DNA from: Linnemannia schmuckeri
Lineage: Eukaryota > Mortierellomycota > Mortierellomycetes > Mortierellales > Mortierellaceae
Assembly (NCBI GenBank): GCA_029449235.1
Contig: JANATG010000003.1
Span: 1,798,001-1,862,000 of the forward strand
Reading direction: 5' to 3'
DNA length: 64,000 bases
Below are positions 47,769 to 59,881 of this stretch, one piece after another. A model generated the notes under the pieces. That model searched no databases. It was not told the origin of the DNA and worked only from the letters and a program-made list of their open reading frames with translations. Numbering within the stretch: the stretch's first letter is position 1; every line of letters starts with the position of its first letter. The position numbers and the translations under genes are program-made.

Positions 47769-50700
47769 TTAGGCCTGGTTCTTGAGAGAGCTGTTGACCT
47801 GCAAGCTGACAGTCCGGTTGAGGACAATCTTCTTGACAGTGTCCTTGATCGACGCGTTGGGTTTCTCCTTAAAGTCACCCAAATCAGCCTCCTTGTCCAC
47901 ACAGAAGTATCCAATACGAGTCAGCTGGAACCGCATGGCCTCGTAATCTGTCTTAGTCTCAGAGCTCTTGGCCCAGCGATCCATGATATCCCACAATCCA
48001 ATCTCAACCAAAGCGCCCTTCTCGATGCTCAAACTGTCCACGTTCACATCACTCAAGTATCCGCCGGGAACCTCCTTCTTGTCCTGAGGGTTGGCGTGGT
48101 GGAACAGGCGATCAAACAGACGGACCTCATCCAGACGGACGGGAGAGTTGTGCTTGGGACTCTCAGCTACCCACTGGATATAGGTCTTGGGCTTCTTAAA
48201 GCCAGCAGCATCCTCGTAGCGAGCAATCAACTCGACAACCTTGCCAGACTCATCCTTAATAACCTTGGTGCAGGTAATGGGACAGGGGACGTTGAGGAGT
48301 CCGACAGTCTTGCCAGGTGCCAATCGGAAGAAATCCTTGTCGTCCTGCTCTCTGAAATCCGAGCCATCAATCCAGACCTGGCGAGTGAAGGGAATAGAGT
48401 GCTCGCCCATCGAGGGGTCTCTGGGCTTGTTCTGGACAGTCAACATCTCGATGTGACCCTCGGGTAAGTTCTCGAGCGTGACCTTGATGGGGTTGAACAC
48501 TCCCATCAAGCGAGGAGCGGTTTCGTTCAAGTAGTCGCGGATAAAGGCATCCAGTTTGGAGACTTCAATCACAGTGTCGGACTTGGTAACGCCCAAAGTG
48601 TGCACAAAGTTGTTGATAGCCTGAGGAGGAACACCGCGGCGACGGATGGCAGGGAGGGTGTACAGTCTGGGATCATCCCAGTCAAAGACGTGTCCCTTCC
48701 TGACCAACTCGGCAATCTTGCGCTTGGACAAGATTGTGTTGGCAACGTTGAGACGACCATACTCCCACTGAACGGGCTTGTAGACCTCGAGGGCATCGCA
48801 CAACCAGTAGTACGAGGCGCGCGACTGCATAAACTCGACTGTGCAGAGAGAGTGGGTGATGTTCTCGAAAGAATCGACGAGACAGTGGGTGTAGTCGTAG
48901 GTGGGGTAGATGACCCACTCCGAGCCGGTCCTGTGGTGGGGGGTCTTCAAGACTCTGTAGGCGACCAAGTCCCAGAACTGAGGGTTGCCGTTCTCGAGAT
49001 CCATCTTCATGCGGAGAATAGCCTGTCCCTCTTCGAATCCGCCGTTCTTCATTTTTTCGAACAGTTCCAATGACTCTGAGATGGGTCTGTCGCGGTGCTC
49101 ACAGGCAGTACGAGGACCACGCTCAGGGCCACCGCGATGCATCTGAATCTGCTCTCCTGTGCACTATTTGTCACGACGAAAAAAGCATTTAGTCAGACAC
49201 AACCAATAATAATACGTTCGACACTCGTTTGGTGTAAAAGCGAATTCTTGACGACTTACGTGGCAGATGTAGGCCTTGTCCTTCTTGATCAACTCAACGG
49301 CGAGCTCGTAGAGGCGCTGGAAGTGGGTGGAGGAGTAAGTAACCTCGCTGGGGGTAAATCCGAGCCACTTGACAATCTCGAGGATGGAGGTGAAGTATCT
49401 CTCCTCCTCAGCCTCGGGGTTGGTGTCGTCATAGCGGAGGTTGCAGATACCGTTGTGGGCCTTGGCGAGTCCAAAATTGATGTTGATGGCTTTGGCGTGT
49501 CCAATGTGCAAGAAGCCGTTGGGCTCTGGGGGGAAACGGGTGACGTATTTGCCGCCAGTTGCCTTCAAGTGCTCCACCATCAACTCGGGCTTGATCTGGG
49601 GGTTGCCTCCAGGAACGTGCAACTTTGAGAGCTCTCCCTCAAAGAACATATCTGCGACCTTGACCTCGGTAGCCGATGTTTCGACCTTCTTCTCCTCCTT
49701 TGCCTCAGCCTTAGGCTCCTTCTTCTACATAAGTCCATTTCGAATGAACGAAAGATGATGTTAGTATCTGATATCAAAAGTTCTATTATTGGTATTGTTG
49801 TTGCAGATAATTCCGTAGGTGTTATTTGATCGACGTTACGCCACTGTCGATTTCCCTGATTGTGTCTCTGTTGTAGCTTTGTGTCTAGTGAGTGTCTTCA
49901 TCCTGCATGTTGTCCTTTCTCTCATCCTGTTTTCCTTTCTGCTGGTAGGTGTCCATGAATGTCGCAAAATCGCCCAGAAAAATGAAAAAGTACCTTCTTG
50001 ACGACGACATCGCGCTCATCCTTGGGTCCAAGGACGGCGAGCATCTTGGCATCAACAGCCTCCTTGATGTCTCCACCGTTAGCCCATTTCAAGCCAGGGA
50101 TGTTCTTGGCGCCAGCAAAGAAGGGACCGAAAAACTTGTAGCGATCCTTGACCAATCTGTCCTTGACGGTTTCTGTGTATGCGTCGATGGCGCTGTTGAC
50201 CTCCTCCTTGGTGACGACAACACCTATTTATGATGAAAAGAGATAAGGGAAAGAGTCAGTAAACAAATGGCTCGAAAAAGATGAAGAAAAGAAAACGAAC
50301 AAAACGCGTTTTGCATGACGCGTCCGAGGTAAGCAAAAAAGGGGGTTTGGATGAGGAGAAAGAAAAGGGAAGACAAGTGAAGAGAGAACGACAGTGGTGT
50401 TGTCGACAGTTTAGAATCTTAAGAGTTGAAGAAGCCGTTGGCTTTGTGACATACCGACACCGCACTCCTCGTTGAACTTGGCCTCGTCGATCTCCTTCTT
50501 ATCCTGAACAAACTTGATAGCAGCTATCATCGTAAAAGATATAAAGTAAACGTATCAGTCTCATGGTGTTCCATTTTTCTATTATTTTCTATTGTTACCA
50601 AACACGAGGATAGATAGAACCCTCCATGAGGAGAAACAAAAAAAAAGCGTAGAGTTAGTGAGCATGACATAAAAGAATAGAAGTGCGTATCCTTACCGGA

Positions 50701-51185
50701 GACCTGGTCAGAGGTGGTGAGGCGACTATATAAGAAGAGGACACCGATGCAAGTTACAAGAAGTGTGAGTTATTCTGCTGCTAGTCCACTTTTGGACACT
50801 AGTCCAAAAAAAAATGATCAACAAGCCAGATCGCGTTCTTTCTACTCATCGTCATTTCCTGTTCTCGATCTAGCTCAACTCCTCAATGACCCAAAAAACG
50901 TAAACATCTTTCCACGACAACAACAACGAAGAAGCAAAAAAAGACGTACGAGTCGCGGATAGCCTTGGCGAGATAGTCGAGATGGGGAAGGGCAGTTGGG
51001 GTGATGGTAGAGGCGAGGGCGTAGACGAGCGCACCGGTTGACTTTTCGGCAGGCTTGGTGTCATAGCCTGCAGAGTGAATGGCCTTTTCGAGGGTGGGAG
51101 CGAGGTTCTTATTTTTAGCGGTTTCCTTGGCCTTCTGCTCGGCGAGGCCGATGTTCTGGAAGAGGGCGACCAGCTGCTCGGACAT
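47769..51185 (-). CDS. GLN4: Glutaminyl-tRNA synthetase, cytosolic
   Basis: Charges tRNA-Gln with glutamine (class I synthetase). Six exons on the minus strand: 51185-50950, 50725-50697, 50523-50455, 50223-49994, 49724-49260 and 49163-47769. They join to 807 residues, as expected for a eukaryotic enzyme with the appended N-terminal domain. That domain (residues 1 to about 187, MSEQLVALFQNIGLAEQKAK) is the YqeY-like tRNA-binding part, joined by a Lys/Glu-rich linker. The catalytic core has the HIGH motif at 259-262 (PEPNGFLHIGHAKAIN) and a KMSKS-type loop at about 488-492 (LSKRK). RGGPERGPRTACEHRDRP and the C-terminal anticodon-binding beta-barrels follow. Exon 2 has only 29 bases. The start fits the yeast-type N-terminus. 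The next gene upstream is the septin-like gene, same strand, with 615 bp between. Confidence 0.95.
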
Positions 51186-51800
51186 GTTTGTGTATGAGAA
51201 AGAGTGTGTGGGTGTGATTAACAAAAAAGAAGAGATGCTTTCAGTAGGGGCAGTGGAGGTGAAATAAAAACAACAGGGACAGTCGGAGTTGGAGTTGTTG
51301 GTGGTGGTGCTGGTCGTGTAAAAGGAAAAAGATATCAGAATTGCTGTGAAAAAAAAGGTGGACGAGTCCCCTTTTTATTTGGAGGCTGGACTGAGGTCGT
51401 ATCCACACTTACAGTCATCATGACCCTACTTGCCGTCACATGACCATTCCGAGCCACACACACGCCCGTTTTTTTTTTTATATCTGGTGGCCGCAGTCGA
51501 TGGTAGTTAGACCCATGGTTCCGGTTTACTCATAATGATGAAGGAGAAAAAAGGATCCCCTGGGCCCTGCCTTGCGGCCACGAAAAAGAGAGAAAAGAAA
51601 TTGTAACATGACCAAATAAAAAAAATATATAGGTGCTGCTTTATTAGGTTTAAATGGTCGCATCTACATCTCAAAGAGAGTCGAAGCTGTGTTCTGTGCG
51701 TAAGTGGCTGTAGAAAGTGAGGGAAGGATAGGGAAGGGTTGCAGGAGAGGGAGATGTTGTCAACAATAAAAAAAAAGGAGAAAGGAACCGCCAATGCTAA

Positions 51801-53245
51801 TTAACGGGCGGCCTGCTGGTATTGGTGCTGCTGGTAGTAAGCCTGTTGCTGTTGTTGTAATGGCTGCTGCTGCTGTTGTTGTTGGTGTTGCTGCTGCTGC
51901 TGACTAAGGTGCTTTCCACGCCAGTTGATAAACTTCTTGACAGTGAACTGGCGAATGTTGGTGATCTGAGTCTCCAGAACCAACTTCCTGAGCAAGGGCA
52001 ACTCGTTCGATGCTGGCGTGAATGCAATATGGTCGTTGGCATCATCAGAGGCAGGCTTGACTGCCGTGTTGGAGATTGCAAATGGAGGGCCGCCGACCTG
52101 TCCCTTCTCGGCCATGTGGATCAAACGGTCGTAGTCGATCCTGAAGGTATAAATCGACACTCCTTGTTCCTTGAGAGTCCTGAGGACCTGGACCTTGAGG
52201 TCCCGGACTTCTTGCTCTGACTGAGTGTCGACCTTGGAAATCACTGGTACCACGTTTGCCTTTTCTGAGATCAACCGCATGTATTCCACGTCAATGGGCT
52301 TCAAGCGGTGCACAATCAAGTAGAACACCACATCAATAAACTTATGCGCCCCCACACCTAATGTCCATATAAATAAATGAAAAGGTGCGGCGTGAGTTTT
52401 TGTTGATTTTTTCTTTCTTTGCATAGCACAATATCTGTCATCCCATGGGAATGTTCGAGCAACTTGAAAAAGGGGGAAGAAGCAAGAGAAAAATAATAAG
52501 AATATGAAAATGGTGAACAAGAACAAAGATGGAACTTCAAACATACCGGTGACGAGGGAACGCATGAGCTCGTTATTAGAGACCTCTGTGAAGGGCGAGA
52601 TGCGCTTGTTCTTTTCCTCAAAAGTCTGGCCGACATAGGACATGAACATGTCAAAGTTGAGCTGAGCATCCACAACACTTCCATATCCAGGGGTATCTAT
52701 TAGCACGATATTAAGGGTCAAATGGATTGGAATGAATGGATATTAGCCATTGAAGTTATCTTGAAAGTGCGGCTATGCCCTGAAGAAGACACTCGCCAAA
52801 GTCGGGCTATGCACCGCAGACAGGTACTAAACAAGATGTAGTAGACAGTATATCTTCCTTTCCACCTGAGACAAACAAGAAAAAAAAACGTACCGACAAA
52901 GACAAGGTTGCGGGCTGGGACCTCGTCGTCAGCATCCATGTTGTCCCAGGGAATCTCCATCATCGTGGATGAGAACTTTTCGATGAGGGTGTCGGTCCGT
53001 TTGTAGTCGTCATCTTCCGAATGAGTTGGCGAGAGGGGTTCCCAGTCGTGGGAGAGAACCTCGGGTAAGGTCTCTGTGAACTGGCGGGCGAAGGAGGTCT
53101 TGCCGACGCCACTGTCTCCGACTACGGCCAGGCGAAGGTAGCCGATGTTCTGGCCGGCAAAAGGGTTCACTGAGGAGTGGCCGCCATTGGAGTAGTGAGC
53201 AGAGGACGAAGGGGAGTGGTGGTGTCCGTTAGTATGGCGAGTCAT
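51801..53245 (-). CDS. Septin-type GTPase, divergent
   Basis: Three exons on the minus strand, 53245-52894, 52696-52547 and 52357-51801, give 352 residues. The head is His/Ser-rich (residues 1-30). The P-loop GDSGVGKTS is at 43-51. DTPGYGS (118-124) is the switch-II motif typical of septins and related TRAFAC GTPases. SKVD at 208-211 is the guanine-specificity motif, where canonical septins have AKAD. GVGAHKFIDVVFYLIVHRLK and DVEYMRLISEKANVVPVI are of septin type. The C-terminus is a Gln-rich tail of about 45 residues in place of the usual septin coiled coil. Septins form membrane-associated filaments at septa and growth sites. Whether this one polymerises is unclear, because the second interface and the coiled coil are weak or missing. 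Confidence 0.8.
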
Positions 53246-54429
53246 TTATTATCGGATTCGAAAAGAAGAGAGGAGGGAGGTGCAGGGAGGTTGGAAGGAA
53301 GGGACGGACGGAATGATGTGAAGGTGGGAAAAGAAAGGAAAGTGAATGAGAGAGTGAGAAGAAGAGGTGGTAAAAGTGCGTGCAGGAAGTGGGCGAGTAA
53401 GGCTGAGGCAGTGTTTTTGTTATTGCTGTTATCCTTGATGTTTGTCGTTGCTGTTGTTTGTTCTGCTCTGCTCCTGATCCTTATTCCTCTTTGTTGATTG
53501 TTGCTATTATTGCTGCTGAGTGGTGCAGTGAGTTTATGAAGGTGTCGCTGTTGGGGAGGGTTGTACGTGCGTGAGCGGGGCACATATTGTTCATTTGTAC
53601 ACAACAGCGGGTACTTTCTGAGCACTGCCTCTTCCTTGGTTTAATAGTCCAAGAGCCAAGAAGAAAGAAGAGAAGAAAATTGAAGGAAAGTGATAGAAAA
53701 GAGAAGAACGGGAAGAGAAAGGGCTTAGGGGATAAGTGCAAGGTGCTACTCACTCAATTGTGTGTCCATAGGTGATGGAGTGATTGATTGGTTATGCTTG
53801 TCGTGTGGATATCGGAACGAAAGAGTGTGTGTGTGTGTGCTTGTTGTTCCTAGATACCAGAGTCGATGGGTATGTGCTCGAAACAAGGAAGAGGAAGAGG
53901 TCGGGCTGGGGGGTCAGAGAGTGGGGAACAGAGAGGAGAGCGTTTGTTTGGTTGTTGACCCTTTGTTGTTGTGTGTTGATGTCTTTGGTGGCGGGCTTTC
54001 CGTTGCAATTTGGGATCCTTTTTTCAAACAAGAAAAGGTAAGTAGAGGGAAGGAAGTGTGATGAGTAAAGAAAAGAAACAAAAGAAAAAAAAGAAAAGAA
54101 AAAGAGCGAGGTGAGAGTTGATGGTGTGTGTGAAAGAAGGGATTACATCTCTCATCGCTCTCTCTTTCTCTTTTATTTCATTTTCCACACAATTAGTGTG
54201 ATACGTGCCTGGACGGAGATCAACCCTTCAGCGTCGCCCTTAAGAGATCTTGCATCTCTCTCGCTCTCATCGTCTATCCCGCCCCACTTGAGGTTGCAAC
54301 TTGCAGGCACACACAGACGCTGGGCAATTGCGACGTTTTATTCCAGCCACTCTTTCAAAAATGCTTCATTTTAAGTGTCTATACCCTCCTCGCCGACATA
54401 GCGTCACCCTGCCTGGGATAAATTACTCG
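53246..54429. other. Intergenic region upstream of the septin-like gene
   Basis: GA-rich leader sequence of the septin-like gene, then a GT microsatellite (53826-53840). No convincing gene on either strand. Confidence 0.55.
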
Positions 54430-55996
54430 GAGTGCTACGCCCTTCCTCGTACAGCACTCCAACATTGAACTGAGCAGCTGGCAGACCCTGATGGGCGGCC
54501 CTGAGACCCTACTCCAGCGCCTGCTGTCGTCCTTCTCAATGCCCTCACCCTCTTATAGAAAATACCAATATTGCTCTGTGCGTCCGCGTTTCTCCCCTCT
54601 GCTGCCTTGAGATACTACTCCATTGCCTTCTTGAAATCTTGTTGAACGCCCAGTCCGCCCCTATAAAGGATCTCTATGCTGTTCTGGGCTGGTGCATATC
54701 CTTGGTCGGCAGCTTTCAAATACCACTCCAGCGCGATCGTACAGTCCATAAGAACGCCATGTCCACTCCGGTACAACAGCCCAAGACTATTTTGCGCAGC
54801 TGCAAATCCTTGAGATGCCGACCTGAGCAACACCCTGACCTTGTTTGTACAGCCGTCCGAGGTGGTTCTGGGCCATAGCATTTCCTTGTTCCGCTGCCTT
54901 GAAGGACCATTCCAAAGCCGAAGTATGGTTCCGGAGGACACCTAGCCCGTACTGGTATAGGATGCCTAGACCGTTCTGGGCAGGTGCATAGTTTTGACGT
55001 GCAATCATGCAATACTACTCCATGACCTTCTTTTAATCTTTAGCAACGTCCTGTCCGTTCTCGTAAAGGGCTCCAATGCGATGTCGGGCTTTCGGGCATC
55101 CTTGCTGGGCTGATTTGAGAAGCCAATCCATTGCTGCTTAGTAGTCGATGTTGACACCTCGACCAACTCGGTACATCACTCCTAGGTCGGCTTTGGCATC
55201 CTGGTCTCCTTGGCTGGCTCCGATGACCGTCTAGGTGAAGTCGCTAGATCCGGCAGCTGCTATCGTCGACTGAGGCGATTGTTTTTTGTTGCTTGCAAGT
55301 TGGGGGAGTTGGTTGATGATAATTGATTGTTTTGTAAGAGATTGGGGGAACAGTCGAGCAGTTGTAATTGCTACCGAGATCGATGAGGTCTCTCTCGGTA
55401 CCATGAGAAAAGTTGCCGCTCAGGTTGATGGGATCTTCCTTAACATTGTCAGAAATGCGTTGAGGACCGCTCGCAGAGGTGTTCGGCTTGTCGATATGTG
55501 TATAGTTTTTATTGCTAGCAATTCGTCGCCGTAAGCCGGATTTCTCCTCCCTTTCAGGCTGGCAATTGTTTCCTCTCGTTGAGATGTATCCAGGGTCGTG
55601 CTTTGTTAAGATGTTCCCTACGCCGGTGTAAGTAATGGTAGTGCCATGGCAGTGTCCAATAGATACTTAACAACGACGCTCAGCGTGGCGCCAGGAATGG
55701 CAGCGAAGAGTGTAGGGTCAAGACTTTCGTTATCGTTACAATTAAAAATTAAAGACGTTAGAATATGGCACTCACTCGACACTCCAAAATGGCCAAATAA
55801 TTAGAGGCATACTTTTTGAAGGGGAGGATAATGGCTCGATGCCTGACATGAAGTGCGCCCTTGAATGGTTGCAGCATATCCCCTAGAGAATGATGTTTTG
55901 CCAGAGGATGGTGTGGACGTGTACGGCAACGTATGCGATCGCTGCTGGGGTTAAAGGGGTGAGGCTGCCTTTGTATACAGTTCGAACTGTCTAAAG
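54430..55996 (-). pseudogene. Sel1-repeat pseudogene, chimeric A/B type
   Basis: Read on the minus strand from about 55996. The N-terminal module is recognisable (LVQTVRTVYK, LTPAAIAYVAVH) and resembles type B. It is broken by TAG at 55885-55883, in place of the Trp of ILW. A short deletion has removed FLKGSD. A former intron with donor GTATGC leads to LDPTLFAAIPGATLSVVV. The next block (RRNPAYGDELLAI, NYTHIDKPNTS) is of type A. Then come at least six Sel1 repeats, some intact (PAQNGLGILYQYGLGVLRNH). Further stops are TAG at 55017-55015, 54617-54615 and 54511-54509, each where EWY or EW is expected, plus two TAA, and frame shifts. It lies about 28 kb from the B3 relic, on the opposite strand. 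Confidence 0.88.
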
Positions 55997-57189
55997 AAGT
56001 TTATGAGGAGAATCTTTTTGCGACAGCGCTTAGTTATGAGAAATGAGGCCGGGCTATTTTGAGAGATGATGTCAGGTCCTGAATCAGATGAAGAGGAGGT
56101 AATGAAGGATGTACAAGTAAAAGAAAAAGAACGAGCAGAAATTTGCAAATTAAAAAATAAAGGCGAAGCTTCTGTACCTGTTCTTCCCTCTGGCCACAAA
56201 GCTGAGGAAGAGCGAGAACGTGTGGTATTTTGGCGGCGTAATTCTTTCAGTCGAGCGAAAAGATTTCTCGAGATATTTATTTATCTTTCGCGTTTAGTCT
56301 ACCAGGTAGGAAACGAGTCAGAAGGAAGTGAACGCGTCTGCGACCAACTCTTTTTTCTTCTGCCTTACCTGGTCGTTTTCTACCTGTTATTTTTTTCTTT
56401 TTACTTTTTTCTCTCAAAGGAGCACGTTCAATTTTGTGTACAGCTTGTGGTTCGGCGATGATGGTGTGGAACTAACAAAAAAAAAGTTGGCCGTTCATTC
56501 GTCAGTAGGTTCAGACGCGAGCAAAAGAGAAAATAGAATGCAGAGACATTTTGTGGTTTTTCTGGTTTGAAAAGTAAAGGATGGCCCATGATTGATCGAT
56601 TTGTTCACCAGATACAAAGAACGCATTCGCCATTGCCTTTTCATTTCTTTCTCCTTCTTCCAGTACATCGATATTTTGTTACTTTTTCATTTTTTTTTCT
56701 ATCATTCGTTTTACCACTTGACAGTTGTCGTAGTGTTGGTCTGGGTCCTTTCTTTTGTTTTAAGGCAACTTTCCTCTTCGAGTTTCTACTTGGTGTCATA
56801 CATTGCGTCTGGCTTATTGCTTCACAAGAACCGAAACGGACTAATTGCGCGTTATCCCCATCATGAAACTGAAAGATCGCTTTCTAAACCCTTCAACTGT
56901 CCACCATCCCTGTAGAGAACACACTTGCAAATCTGTTCCCCATCGACAGCATGAATGCTGCCTCTAATAACAACAATAAAATACATCCTCGGACATAATC
57001 GTAATTGATTCTTTTGATTTGGAACAATGGAGAAATATTAACGAGGTCGCATGTTCAGACCACTCCTGAACAAAAGCTTGCGTCAAACATTGTTGACTTT
57101 ATTGTAATTTTTTTTCCTTGTATCCTATCTATTCTGCCCTGATGTAGCTCCTGTCCTCCGCGCGCAATAACTTTGACACGGCTGATAAG
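55997..57189. other. Intergenic region
   Basis: A frame at 56066-56461 starts with a charged, plausible stretch (VMKDVQVKEKERAEICKLKN) but ends in homopolymer-coded residues. No gene is claimed. Confidence 0.45.
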
Positions 57190-58900
57190 ACGAAGAGATG
57201 AAGGTGTGAGTGAGGACGACATCCCTCATAAAAACGTCGGAGTGGCCTTCAAACAAAACACCTCTTCTTATCACGAAAAAAAGGAGATAACAAGTGCGAT
57301 CCACGATCGGTCATGTCCGCTTCACACAGCAAGAAATAGCACCGCAGCCTGTGTTAAAATTTCCTTCCGTTAAGCTGAAGATAGAGACACAAAGTGCAAG
57401 AAATGCACTTTTGACAATGGACAACTGAAAGTGCATCAGAGCAATTAGCGTCCCCAGGTTCGCTTCATGAACCTGAGTATGCCCGATACAGTTCCTTGAT
57501 GCATATCAACACGAGGACGTTCCTATGGCGCACCCATCTCTTGCTACCCGCGTCTTCCTCTCCTCATCTTTGAGTGAAGAATAGATAACAAGGAAGTCAG
57601 GTACTGCTTTCCTTATTGCTGTTTTGTCTAACTTCGCCCCGTTCCTGATTTTCTCCGTGGAGTCCATAAAACAGATTTGGGTTATCATCCGCGTAAACAC
57701 AAGCAGGAGAAAAAAAAGATGTGGGTTAGTAATAAATCCCACGAAACAAGAAAGTTCAAGTGACTCTTTCAGACTACAAAACACCTATCCTTGTCTAGAA
57801 AAAAAGGGGAGATAACAAGTGTGATCCCATAGACAGTAATGCTCGCTCCACACAGCCAAGAAAGAATACCGCAGCCTGTGTTAAAAAAATTCCCTTCCGT
57901 CAAGCTGAAGCCATAGATACAAAGCGCACAATGTACACTTTGGCACTAAGCAACAACTGGAAGTTCACCAGAACAACCAGTGTTCCCAGGCCCATGAGTA
58001 GGCCTGGGCATGCCCGAATACTGTCCCTTGGGGTATATCAACACGAGCACTCCTCCACGGCGCATCCACCCCTTGTTACCCACATAAATCCCCTCCTTTC
58101 CGTCGTTGAGTGAAGAATAGGTAAAAATGCAACCGAGCGCCACTTTCCTTATGTTGCTGCATCGCTCAGCATCGTTCCGTTCCTGGCTTTGCTTAATTGG
58201 CTATACAAAGTAAAACTGTGATAAGTGATTCCGCGAAACACAAGGAGAACAAGAAAAAGATATGGATTAGTAATATTTTCCACAAGTTGTTGAATCGAAC
58301 CCAGGTTATAGCCATTTATTCTTGTCGGGAGAAAAGAATGTAGCAAAGTTTGATCCCATGGACGTGGTAACTCACTCAGAGAGACCAAAAAACGGTACCG
58401 CAGCCTGTGTTAACAAATTCTCTTTCGTCAAGCTGTAGGCAGAGACATAAAGTGCAAGAAAACACAATGACGCTGAGTAACAAACTACAATTTCACCATA
58501 ATATCCAGCGTTCCCGGGCTCATTAGCAAGGCTGGGAATGCCCGAATACACCCCCTTGGGGGCCGTCAACATGAGCGCCCCTCCGTAGCGCATCCATCCC
58601 ATTGCCACACACGAGTCCCTTCTCCATTGAGCGAAGAATAAATGAAGTTGCATTTTGGACATTTGACTTTCCTTTTGGAGTGCCTGCTCTCCATCCTGAT
58701 CCCGTTATGTCCAATTGAGCATCTTGGGCGACAAGGATACAAACTAAAACAATGAGAGGCATTGAGAACAGAAACAAGAGGTGAAGGTTAGTGGTAGAAC
58801 TCACGAAAAGACAAATGAAGTGTACGCTGTCAATGAAAAACAAGCACCCGTTCAGATAGCAAGCGAGGATCCCACGGGCTGTTCTTGCTATTACTACTCG
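57190..58900 (-). repeat. Threefold tandem repeat of about 528 bp
   Basis: Three diverged copies in direct orientation. The landmark GCAGCCTGTGTTAA begins at 57344, 57871 and 58400 (spacings 527 and 529). Many other blocks align, such as GATCCCA, GAGTGAAGAATA (GAGCGAAGAATA in copy 3), GCCCGAATAC and a CTAAC-containing block. Each copy carries on the minus strand a possible small gene. Copy 3 has an intron-like segment (donor GTGAGT at 58804, branch-like CTAAC, acceptor TTTTAG at 58744; 61 bp). The downstream exon is alike in all copies, with IYSSL and an ending of the DGCATEGRSC type directly before TGA (in copies 1 and 3; copy 2 retains CAVEECSC). Frames are not fully open in any copy, so these look like decayed or fast-evolving small genes. 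No known family is recognised. Confidence 0.75.
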
Positions 58901-59881
58901 TTTCACATAGGTGAATGAGGCTGAATGAATTACTGACAGTCAACAACACCACTTGCCTTTAAGATTATGGTCTCTAGAGAGAAAGGGAGGGCTAGATGAT
59001 GAACTTGAAGCACAGTGAAGAGTGCGTGTATGTAAATGAAGAGAAGAGCGCAGCAAAGACGTGAGTGATGATAAGAGGCGTGTTTAGGAGTGGGAGTGGG
59101 AGTGGGAAAAGGGTGGGGAAAAGTAAAAGAAAGAAAGGAAAAAGGGTCAAAATCGTACTGCAAAGGAAAATAAAAAAAATTTATGCAGCGGTAATGGTCT
59201 GGATTGGACTGGACTGAGACAGAGGATCAAAATACCATGTACCAGGCACAACCAGCGAGGGAGACACGTGAAGAGGGGTTCTCGACAACCAGGCACCGCA
59301 GGGACACGGTTCGAGTGTCTACAGAGAGAGCTATCTCAGGGCTATCATTCTTTTATGATGAGATACACCTGGAGCAATTAAAAAATAAAAAACAGAGTTG
59401 GTAACCCATCTGGTGCTATCAACAAACAATGCAGCCCCTAATCAACACCATGCACAGACCGCACTCTTTCCAGGGGAACACACATACCACACGCTAAATT
59501 TTTTTTTTTTGGCATCCTTACATTGGTTAACAACGGGAGGAGAACGCACCACTAACACCCACAAGCAAGAAAGCAATTGGGTTTGCAGGCGGAACTCCGA
59601 CAGAGAAGAACAGACATCGATGAAAGGGAAGACAAGGAAGAACGATGGAAGGTGGTGGAAAGTCATACGAACATGAGCGAAAAAAGGAAAAAAAAAAAAT
59701 AGAGAGGGAATATACAGAATCGATGGATGTGGCCAATCCGACATGATACGATCGAAGAAGTACTCTTCTTAAGTGCTACGCTTTTTGAAATCGCATAAAC
59801 ACCATCCTTTCGTCCCTTTTTTAGTTTTTTGCTTCTTTCTTTTCGTTTCTCCCTCATCCCCTCACTCGATTCAGAAAAACG
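58901..59881. other. Intergenic region upstream of the kinase gene
   Basis: No gene. It contains GGAGTGGGAGTGGGA repeats (59089-59107) and an A-rich stretch near 59685-59700. The last 120 bases are pyrimidine-rich and probably form the kinase promoter and leader. Confidence 0.55.

Noticed and set aside
54430..55996. Stop-codon reassignment of TAG/TGA to tryptophan as an explanation for the broken Sel1 frames
   Set aside because: Intact neighbours use TAG, TGA and TAA as normal stops (B1, B2 and the septin-like gene), and the relics also have frame shifts.
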